DNA of 24,492 bases from Bacillota bacterium. Lineage in GTDB: Bacteria > Bacillota > Clostridia > Lachnospirales > Bianqueaceae. The DNA is taken from NCBI GenBank assembly GCA_017474705.1, contig JAFVHC010000276.1:1-24492 (forward strand), given 5' to 3'. The position numbers were made by a program, and so were the translations under genes. Under the pieces are notes generated by a model, which worked only from the letters and a program-made list of their open reading frames with translations, did not search any database and was not told where the DNA came from. Positions 1-5,535 of this stretch are shown piece after piece (position 1 is the stretch's first letter; each line of letters opens with the position of its first letter).

Positions 1-6
1 GATGCC

Positions 7-1050
7 ATGAATCTGACCGGCACACAGCAGATCGAAACGCACAGGCTGATACTGCGCCGTTATCAACCAGAAGACGCGGAGGACATGTTCAACAACTGGG
101 CATCGGATCCGGAAGTCACCCGCTTTCTGACCTGGCCCACACACACCAGCGTGGATGTCAGCCGCCGTATTTTGAGCGACTGGATCCCCCGATATGAACA
201 GGGAGATTATTTCAACTGGGCCATCGTCTGGAAGGAGACAGGGCATGTGATCGGCAACATCGCCGTCGTCGAATTCCATAAGGCCACGGAATCCGCGGAT
301 ATGGGCTATTGTCTGGGCCGTGCCTGGTGGGGCCGCGGGATCATGCCCGAGGCACTGCGCGCCGTCATAGACTACCTCTTCGATGTCATCGGTGTACAGC
401 GGGTGGCCGCCTGCCATGCAGCGGACAATCCGAAGTCCGGACGTGCCATGGACAAGGCCGGCATGCATCTGGAGGGCATCCTGCGCGGAGCCGGCCACAA
501 CAACCAGGGCATCTGCGACGACGTCTGGCACGCGGTGCTGCGTTCGGACCGGCAGCCGAAGGAGGAACGTGAAAAAGCTACAGTCGTCATCCGGATGGCT
601 CTCGCGGAAGAACTGCCACGCATCAACGAACTGCGCCGTCAGGTCAATGAACTGCACGTCGCGGGCGAACCAGCGATCTTTAAGCCCGGTTTCCCGGCAG
701 AGCTGGAAAACTATATTTACGAGGTCTTTGCGGATCCCATGAAAAAGGTCGTGGTCGCGGAGCTGGATGGACGCATCTGCGGGTTTGCGGTGCTGAACCA
801 CATCATCCGTCCTGAAAATCCATTCATGTTCGAACGCAATTATCTGGATATCGATGAGTTCTGTGTGGATCAGACAGTGCGCCGCCGTGGTGTCGCCACC
901 GCTATGATCGACTTCATCCGGGACTTTGCGCGCGCTGAAGGGCATACGCGGCTCGAGCTGAACATGTGGGAATTCAACCGGGAAGCGCTTCGTTTTTATG
1001 AGGCGGCAGGTTTCACCACCTACCGCAGATATATGGAAATGCCATTATAA
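7..1050 (+). CDS. Tandem GNAT acetyltransferase (RimJ/RimL-like domain fused to a second GNAT domain)
   Basis: This predicted cytoplasmic protein of 347 residues would transfer an acetyl group from acetyl-CoA to an amine; the substrate cannot be read from sequence. Residues 8-180 form a RimJ/RimL-type GNAT domain: it opens with a typical ETHRLILR strand, has the acetyl-CoA loop near GRAWWGRGIMPEA (105-117) and ends near AGMHLEGILR. Residues 191-347 form a second GNAT domain with its own loop QTVRRRGVATAM (289-300) and the NREALRFYEAAGF ending (324-336). A short charged linker (about 181-190) joins them. Most family members have one domain of 150-190 residues, so this is a fusion. The frame is open to the left edge, so an earlier start is possible, but the ATG at 7 fits the usual N-terminus. 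A TGA in another frame overlaps it (ATGA, 7-10), so an upstream gene may be translationally coupled. Confidence 0.9.
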   Translation: MNLTGTQQIETHRLILRRYQPEDAEDMFNNWASDPEVTRFLTWPTHTSVDVSRRILSDWIPRYEQGDYFNWAIVWKETGHVIGNIAVVEFHKATESADMGYCLGRAWWGRGIMPEALRAVIDYLFDVIGVQRVAACHAADNPKSGRAMDKAGMHLEGILRGAGHNNQGICDDVWHAVLRSDRQPKEEREKATVVIRMALAEELPRINELRRQVNELHVAGEPAIFKPGFPAELENYIYEVFADPMKKVVVAELDGRICGFAVLNHIIRPENPFMFERNYLDIDEFCVDQTVRRRGVATAMIDFIRDFARAEGHTRLELNMWEFNREALRFYEAAGFTTYRRYMEMPL

Positions 1051-1065
1051 TAAGGGACAGCGAAA

Positions 1066-1269
1066 ATGAAAGCAGCAGGAAAACGATACATTGCTCTTCT
1101 TCTCACCCTCCTGATGATCGTTTTGATCGTCGGCTGTGGAAAAAAAGCAGAAGAAAAGCCCATTGAAAAAGGCACTTCCTCAGAAGAGCCAACGGAAGAG
1201 ACGGCTCCCTCTGCGGAAGAACCTGTCGAAGAAGGACGGATCACCATCATCGACTCGGAAACCCCATAA
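1066..1269 (+). CDS. Small acidic lipoprotein, function unknown
   Basis: A 67-residue predicted lipoprotein. Residues 1-24 form a signal peptide: positive MKAAGKR, a hydrophobic stretch, then the lipobox LIVGC, with Cys24 as the expected lipidation site and mature N-terminus. The mature part is short, rich in Glu, Pro, Thr and Ser, and probably disordered, ending in RITIIDSETP. It would sit on the outer face of the membrane. The start follows an AAGGGA ribosome binding site about 9 bases upstream, directly after the GNAT gene, so the two are probably co-transcribed. It ends just before a strong terminator. I recognise no family beyond the lipoprotein signal, and short tails like this often have no assignable function. 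Confidence 0.7.
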   Translation: MKAAGKRYIALLLTLLMIVLIVGCGKKAEEKPIEKGTSSEEPTEETAPSAEEPVEEGRITIIDSETP

Positions 1270-1273
1270 TAAG

Positions 1274-1325
1274 CAAAAAATAAGGAGGCAGCTTCTTCAA
1301 GAAGCCTGCCTCCATTTTTTGTTTT
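1274..1325. terminator. Bidirectional Rho-independent terminator between convergent genes
   Basis: The arms GGAGGCA-GCTTC and GAAGC-C-TGCCTCC (1284-1313) form a long hairpin with one bulged base. It is flanked by an A-tract (1275-1280) on the left and a T-tract (1315-1325) on the right. It can therefore end both the lipoprotein transcript and the peptidase transcript arriving on the other strand. Confidence 0.85.
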
Positions 1326-2286
1326 ACAGATCTTTTGCTGCTGGAAATCCATAGGCACTCTCTGCCTTTTCCACCGCCCGCGAGATCGCCTCGCTGATCA
1401 CTTCTGCCGCCAAAGTACCGACCACGTCCTGATCGGCTTCCACCTCTCCCACGGAGACCGCGTAGATACTGTCTCCATCCGCCGATGTATGTACGGGACG
1501 GATCGACCGGGCGAAACCATCATGCGCCATACCTGCGATCTTGCAGAGCTGCGCCTTCTCAAAGGCCGCGTTCGTTGCCACGACAGCGATGGTCGTATTT
1601 TCGGTGAACCTGTTCTCTGTCACTTTGACACGCGAGCACAGTATCTCGGAAGAGCTGCGCATGCTTTTTTTATCTTCAGACAAAAGGCCTGCCGCCTGTC
1701 TGCCGGTCTTCCAGTCGAAAACATCTCCGACGGCGTTTACGACGACGACCGCGCCGACCTTCACGTCTCCCAGCTGGACCGCGTAGCTTCCGATCCCGGT
1801 TTTCATGCAGAAGTCCATGCCTAAGACCTTGCCGACCGTCGCGCCGCAGCCCGCACCGAAATTGCCGTCCTGATAGTTAGGTTCTTCCAGCGCGATTTGA
1901 GCCGCTTCATACCCCATATTGGCGTCCGGCCGCACAAAAGGATCGCCCACTGTCAGGTCGAAAATATCAGACTGGCAGACCAATGGCACCTTGGTGATCC
2001 CCACTTCAAAACCGATGCCCTGCTCTTCCAGGTACTGCATGACGCCGCCGGCCGCGTTCAGGCCAAATGCGCTGTCGCCGCCAAGCACGATCCCATGGAT
2101 GACGTTGGCCGCCATCAGTGGATTCAGCAGCTGGCTTTCTCTGGATGCAGGGCCACCGCCGCGCACATCCAGGCCGGCACGCATGCCCTTCGGACAGACG
2201 AAAACAGTGCAGCCGGTACCTGCTTCCGCATTCTCCACCTGACCGATGTGCAGGTCTTCTATGGATGTAATGGGTATTTCTTTCAT
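1324..2286 (-). CDS. P1 family (S58, DmpA/NylC-like) peptidase
   Basis: A 320-residue N-terminal-nucleophile hydrolase of the DmpA/NylC family (L-aminopeptidase/D-esterase or amide hydrolase), which matures by cutting itself. Family features are visible: GTGCTVF (24-30), the glycine-rich RGGGPASRE (42-50), GGDSAFGLNAAGGVMQYLEEQ (69-89), GNFGAGCGATVGK (141-153) and ENTTIAVVATNA (229-240). In this family the last motif holds the cleavage site; here Asn230-Thr231 is the expected cut, with Thr231 as nucleophile, closer to NylC than to the Gly-Ser of DmpA. Length is normal for the precursor. The ATG has a strong AAAGGAGG site and lies 20 bases after the methyltransferase stop, so the two genes form an operon. 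No signal peptide is seen, so it is probably cytoplasmic. The substrate cannot be predicted. Confidence 0.9.
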   Translation of the reverse strand: MKEIPITSIEDLHIGQVENAEAGTGCTVFVCPKGMRAGLDVRGGGPASRESQLLNPLMAANVIHGIVLGGDSAFGLNAAGGVMQYLEEQGIGFEVGITKVPLVCQSDIFDLTVGDPFVRPDANMGYEAAQIALEEPNYQDGNFGAGCGATVGKVLGMDFCMKTGIGSYAVQLGDVKVGAVVVVNAVGDVFDWKTGRQAAGLLSEDKKSMRSSSEILCSRVKVTENRFTENTTIAVVATNAAFEKAQLCKIAGMAHDGFARSIRPVHTSADGDSIYAVSVGEVEADQDVVGTLAAEVISEAISRAVEKAESAYGFPAAKDL

Positions 2287-2306
2287 GGAACGTCCTCCTT
2301 TTATCT

Positions 2307-2804
2307 TTACGGTTTATTCCTCTCTGACTGAAGCAGTTTTTCTTTGATAGCGATCCCTCCGGCGTATCCTGTCAGTTCACCATTTGCACCGATCACCCGA
2401 TGACAAGGGATGATCAAGGAGATCGGGTTATGGCCGACGGCGCCGCCTACAGCCTGGGCGGACATTTGCTTTTTTCCGGTCCCTGCCGCCATGATCTTCG
2501 CGATCTGTCCGTATGTCATGGTTTGTCCGTAAGGGATCGTCAGAAGGATCCGCCAGACAGCCTCGCGGAAAGGCGTCGACCGGAATCGCACAGGTGGTAT
2601 AAAGTCCGGTTCTTTTCCACTGAAGTATATGTCCAGCCAATGATCTGTTTCTTCGAATACGGGCAGGTCTTTCTCCTCCTGCGGTCCATGGATCGTATCC
2701 GCGAAAAACTTCTGTCCATCGAACCACAGGCCGATGAGCGCTGCTCCATCCGAGGCCATGGTGATGCCTCCCAGCGGGGAATCATAATGATGCGTAAACG
2801 CCAC
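2307..2804 (-). CDS. ogt: Methylated-DNA--protein-cysteine methyltransferase (Ogt/MGMT type)
   Basis: A suicide repair protein that moves an alkyl group from O6-alkylguanine in DNA to its own cysteine. The C-terminal DNA-binding domain is complete: TPFREAVWRILLTIPYGQTMTYGQIA, then AVGGAVGHNPISLIIPCHRVIGANGELTGYAGG, with the acceptor Cys in PCHRV. The N-terminal domain starts THHYDSPLGGITMASDG. I chose a GTG start at 2804 rather than the ATG 21 codons upstream. The GTG has a near-perfect AAAGGAGGA site (2819-2811) six bases away, the protein then begins at a typical Ogt N-terminus (165 residues, normal for the family), and the longer version would overlap the likely promoter and ribosome binding site. 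It is first in an operon with the P1 peptidase. Confidence 0.93.
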   Translation of the reverse strand: MAFTHHYDSPLGGITMASDGAALIGLWFDGQKFFADTIHGPQEEKDLPVFEETDHWLDIYFSGKEPDFIPPVRFRSTPFREAVWRILLTIPYGQTMTYGQIAKIMAAGTGKKQMSAQAVGGAVGHNPISLIIPCHRVIGANGELTGYAGGIAIKEKLLQSERNKP

Positions 2805-2828
2805 GATCACTCCTCCTTTATACTGATC

Positions 2829-2857
2829 ATTATACACGTTTTCGACAGAGGATTCTA
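2829..2857 (-). promoter_or_regulatory. Putative promoter of the ogt-peptidase operon
   Basis: There is a perfect TATAAT -10 box (2834-2829, minus strand) about 25 bases upstream of the GTG start, with only a weak -35 candidate (TAGAAT, 2857-2852) at 17 bases. The position fits a leader of roughly 20 bases. Confidence 0.5.
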
Positions 2858-2869
2858 TCTTTTGCACAC

Positions 2870-2902
2870 AAAAAGATCCGGAAACGTGAGAGTCTCCGGA
2901 TC
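2870..2902 (-). terminator. Rho-independent terminator after the DUF362 gene
   Basis: Arms GATCCGGA and TCCGGATC (2875-2902) with a 12-base loop, followed on the minus strand by five T (2874-2870). It separates the DUF362 transcript from the ogt promoter just downstream. Confidence 0.8.
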
Positions 2903-2916
2903 CGGCTGGAAAAGTT

Positions 2917-3903
2917 TTATCTTACGAACGGAACCACGTCTTTAACGGCGTCCGCAGCGACGATGCGCTGATCATCATTGTCGATGTCGATCAGGATGTA
3001 GCGGTTATTACCCATGCCCAGTTCCTTCATGTAGGAAAGCTGGCGGTAGCCGTGGCGTGTCTGGATGCGCTCGATCAGATCATGGCGGAAGTTCGGGGCC
3101 ATGGCAGCGATCATGTCCACACTGGCCTGATCGGCTGCCAGGATGTCCACAGAACCAAGGATGCCGACGTTCGGGGTGGTGACAGGTGCTGCTCCGACAC
3201 CTTCACAGTCGCAACTGACGCTCATGTTGCGCATCACATTGATATAGGTGACCTTCTTGCCGAAGTAGTCGATGGTGGCTTTGGTGGACTCAGAGATCTT
3301 CTCCATGAGTTCTTCCTCGACGACGCCCCAGTCACTGCCATGACCGGCATGGATCATGCCCTTGCCGATGCGGCCGTCCGCGCAGCCGATACCGATGTTC
3401 TTGTTGGAGCCGCCGAAGCCGCCCTTCGCATGGCCCTTGAAGTGGGTCAGCACGACCATGGAATCATAGTTCGGCAGATGGGAACCGACACTCATTTCGG
3501 TGAACCATTTGCCACCTTCCACAGGCAGCATGGTGGTGCCCTCTTCATCCGTGATGTCCACCGTGGTGAAATCCGTCCATCCATTGATCTTCAGGGTCTC
3601 ACGATGCTGTTCGGTGGTATAACGGTCGCCCTGATAATATGTATTGGTCTCGATGATCGTGGCATCCGGGAGTTCCTTCTCCATGAACTCTTTGACCCAG
3701 GCCGCCGGGGTGAAGTTCGGGCCGTTCGGTTCGCCGGTGTGCAGTTTCAAAGCGACCTTGCCGCTGATCGTGCTCTTGATGCGCTCATAGATCTTGATGA
3801 TGCCCGCCGGGGAAATGTCCCGGGTGAAATAAACGATACTTTCGTTGCCGGTACGTTCCTCATAGGGAATGTATCTCTGGCCATCTTTGATCTGGAATGC
3901 CAT
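2917..3903 (-). CDS. DUF362 domain-containing protein
   Basis: A 328-residue protein matching the DUF362 family through and through: GKVALKLHTGEPNGPNFTPAAWVKEF (48-73), DATIIETNTYYQGDR, VVLTHFKGHAKGGFGGSNKNIGIGCADGRIGKGMIH (about 150-185), and a late AADQASVDMIAAM stretch. Many relatives carry a ferredoxin-type 4Fe-4S domain; this one has no CxxCxxC cluster, so it is the short form. No reaction is established for the family that I can assign here, and no membrane segment or signal is seen. The gene has its own good promoter and an AAGGAGG site (3915-3909) in front of the ATG, and its own terminator, so it appears monocistronic. It lies downstream of a separate small RNA transcription unit. 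Confidence 0.88.
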   Translation of the reverse strand: MAFQIKDGQRYIPYEERTGNESIVYFTRDISPAGIIKIYERIKSTISGKVALKLHTGEPNGPNFTPAAWVKEFMEKELPDATIIETNTYYQGDRYTTEQHRETLKINGWTDFTTVDITDEEGTTMLPVEGGKWFTEMSVGSHLPNYDSMVVLTHFKGHAKGGFGGSNKNIGIGCADGRIGKGMIHAGHGSDWGVVEEELMEKISESTKATIDYFGKKVTYINVMRNMSVSCDCEGVGAAPVTTPNVGILGSVDILAADQASVDMIAAMAPNFRHDLIERIQTRHGYRQLSYMKELGMGNNRYILIDIDNDDQRIVAADAVKDVVPFVR

Positions 3904-3936
3904 GGCGTCCTCCTTGAAAATGGTGATTTTGACTAT

Positions 3937-3965
3937 ATTATATAGGAATCAACGAGATCTGTCGA
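3937..3965 (-). promoter_or_regulatory. Promoter of the DUF362 gene
   Basis: On the minus strand, -35 TCGACA (3965-3960) and -10 TATAAT (3942-3937) are separated by exactly 17 bases and end about 33 bases before the start codon. It lies downstream of the small RNA terminator, so the gene need not rely on read-through. Confidence 0.75.
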
Positions 3966-3999
3966 TAGAGGAAACTGGTGGGGTGGATGGAGTATTTGG

Positions 4000-4022
4000 A
4001 AAAAAGGTTCCGACTTCGTCGG
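4000..4022 (-). terminator. Terminator of the putative small RNA
   Basis: Minus-strand hairpin CCGAC-GAA-GTCGG (4022-4010), then AACC and six T (4005-4000). The stem is short but perfect and the T-run is well placed. Confidence 0.65.
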
Positions 4023-4181
4023 TCCCGCAAGTCTGAAAGGGCCACCGATCTCGGTGTTTAAGCAAGCTTAACACCTCGACCTGTGACCCTTTCATCCTTT
4101 GCCCCTTCCTCTTCGTAACCTTTTGGGTAAAAAAAAGCATGACGCCCAACCGATCAAAGCAGTCGAACGCCACACGCGCAT
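4000..4181 (-). ncRNA. Putative structured small RNA of about 180 nt, family unknown
   Basis: No convincing protein is encoded here. On the minus strand a TTGTTT-17-TATAAT promoter is followed within a few bases by a stem, CAUGCGC (4182-4176) with GCG-U-CAUG (4145-4138). In the middle is a long rod (4093-4035). It has an 11-bp outer helix, GAAAGGGUCAC with GUGGCCCUUUC; an A-G mismatch; GGUC/GAUC; a tandem GA/GA internal loop; GGUGUU/AACACC; and a CUUG loop. One outer pair is G-U on the minus strand but A-C on the plus strand, which favours minus-strand transcription. An 8-nt AAAAGGUU (4124-4117) can pair with AACCUUUU at the terminator tail (4009-4002). The size resembles 6S RNA, but I see no single long rod with a central bubble, and no T-box or known riboswitch motif. 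Function is unknown. Confidence 0.5.
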
Positions 4182-4185
4182 GATT

Positions 4186-4214
4186 ATTATAGTACGGTTC
4201 AGTCATTTAAACAA
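4186..4214 (-). promoter_or_regulatory. Promoter of the putative small RNA
   Basis: Minus strand: -35 TTGTTT (4214-4209), 17-base spacer, perfect -10 TATAAT (4191-4186). Transcription would begin near 4181-4179, right at the first predicted stem. It is divergent from the aldo/keto reductase promoter about 75 bases away; the stretch between (4215-4290) shows nothing else. Confidence 0.6.
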
Positions 4215-4290
4215 TTGGTAAATATCCACGAATTTTCCTTTGATTTCGCGGGTTTTGGGGTGATTCTTCATTCTAAGGACCGTTTGTCGG

Positions 4291-4319
4291 TTGCTTTTTG
4301 ACAGGCTTCATGATATATT
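4291..4319 (+). promoter_or_regulatory. Putative promoter of the aldo/keto reductase gene
   Basis: -35 TTGCTT (4291-4296) and -10 TATATT (4314-4319) with a 17-base spacer, about 30 bases before the chosen start codon. Confidence 0.5.
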
Positions 4320-4350
4320 GAACAAAACACGTAGGAAGGTAGGTGTCCCT

Positions 4351-5466
4351 ATGTCTATCCCTTTTATCAATGACAAATTCAAGCTCGGTTTCGGGCTGAT
4401 GAGGCTGCCGCGCCTGGAAAACGGCGAGATCGACGTGCCGCAGGTCAGCCAGATGGTCGACAAATTCCTGGAGGCCGGCGGTACATATTTCGATACTGCG
4501 TTTGCTTATCAAGGTTCTGAAGAGGCGATCCGTCAGGCTCTGGTCGAGCGGCATCCGCGTGAGAGCTACACTCTTACCACCAAGCTCATCGCTTTCGGCC
4601 GCGATCTGACCGAGGAGACTGCCAAGCAGGAGTTCTACACCAGCCTGGAGCGTACCGGCGCGGGTTATTTTGACTATTATCTGCTGCATGCACTGCAGCG
4701 CGCCAACTATCACATCTATGATGAATGGCACCTTTGGGATTTTGTCAAGGAGCTCAAAGCCCAAGGTAAGATCCGCTACTATGGTTTCTCCTTCCATGCG
4801 GATCCCGAACTTCTGGAGGAGCTGCTCGAGGCCCATCCAGACGTGGATTTCGTGCAGTTACAGATCAACTACGCCGACTGGGAGAACCCGGGTGTGGCCA
4901 GCCGCCGCAACTGGGAGATCTGCAAAGCCCATGGCAAGCCTGTCATCGTCATGGAACCGGTCAAGGGCGGCATCCTGGCCGATCCGATCGATACCGTGAA
5001 GGCGGTCTTCGATAAGGAGAACAATGGTATGTCCTATGCCAGTTGGGCGCTGCGATTCGTCGCGAGCAAGGACAACATGCTCACCGTGCTTTCCGGCATG
5101 AGCAGTCTGGCGCAGATGGAGGACAACTTGAGCTTCATGAAGGATTTCCAGCCCCTGAACGCACATGAGGAAGAAGTCATCCGGGAAGCCCAGAAGGCGC
5201 TGGATGCGGATCAGTCCATCCCATGTACCCGCTGCCGCTATTGCACCAAGGGATGTCCCATGGGCATTCCGATCCCGGACATCTTCACCGTCGCCAACCG
5301 CCGCAAGGGCAGCCCGGAATTCCGGACGCTGCGCGAGTATGCCATCGTGACGCAGGGCAAGGGCAAGGCCAGCGACTGCATCGGCTGCGGTCAGTGTGAG
5401 GACGCCTGCCCGCAGCAGCTGCCCATCATTTCTCTGCTGGAAGAATGCAGGGCGTTCGAAGGATAA
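4351..5466 (+). CDS. Aldo/keto reductase with C-terminal double 4Fe-4S domain
   Basis: A 371-residue oxidoreductase of the aldo/keto reductase family, predicted cytoplasmic, using NAD(P)H. The barrel begins KLGFGLMRLPRLENG. The usual catalytic tetrad can be placed: Asp and Tyr in YFDTAFAYQGSEEA, Lys in YTLTTKL, His in YYLLHAL. The C-terminal third adds two cysteine clusters, CTRCRYCTKGCPMGI and CIGCGQCEDACPQQLP, each of the CxxCxxCxxxCP form that binds a 4Fe-4S cluster. This barrel-plus-ferredoxin arrangement is common in anaerobic Bacillota; the electron partner and substrate are unknown. I start it at ATG 4351 (MSIPFINDKFKLGFG), preceded by purine-rich AGGAAGGTAGG; a longer reading from 4291 would run through the promoter. 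The gene stands alone and ends at a strong terminator. Confidence 0.92.
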   Translation: MSIPFINDKFKLGFGLMRLPRLENGEIDVPQVSQMVDKFLEAGGTYFDTAFAYQGSEEAIRQALVERHPRESYTLTTKLIAFGRDLTEETAKQEFYTSLERTGAGYFDYYLLHALQRANYHIYDEWHLWDFVKELKAQGKIRYYGFSFHADPELLEELLEAHPDVDFVQLQINYADWENPGVASRRNWEICKAHGKPVIVMEPVKGGILADPIDTVKAVFDKENNGMSYASWALRFVASKDNMLTVLSGMSSLAQMEDNLSFMKDFQPLNAHEEEVIREAQKALDADQSIPCTRCRYCTKGCPMGIPIPDIFTVANRRKGSPEFRTLREYAIVTQGKGKASDCIGCGQCEDACPQQLPIISLLEECRAFEG

Positions 5467-5488
5467 GATCGATCCCTAACAATAAACA

Positions 5489-5527
5489 ATACCCTCTTTA
5501 CCGGGTGACCGGTAGGGAGGGTATTTT
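5489..5527. terminator. Terminator between convergent reductase and ABC permease genes
   Basis: Sixteen-pair hairpin (5489-5504 with 5509-5524) with a GTGA loop, followed by TTTT. Two pairs are G-U on the plus strand but would be C-A mismatches on the minus strand, so it works best for the reductase transcript, though it sits between two converging genes. Confidence 0.75.
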
Positions 5528-5535
5528 CATATGCG

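Noticed and set aside
4035..4093. tracrRNA-like hairpin, T-box or S-box riboswitch
   Set aside because: A CACCGAGATCGGTG stretch faintly recalls a tracrRNA end, and GGGACC recalls an S-box, but no Cas9, no T-box core motif and no riboswitch core could be found.
3949..4206. Small minus-strand protein of 85 residues
   Set aside because: The frame runs through the promoter, stems and terminator of the small RNA, has no ribosome binding site and no recognisable motif.
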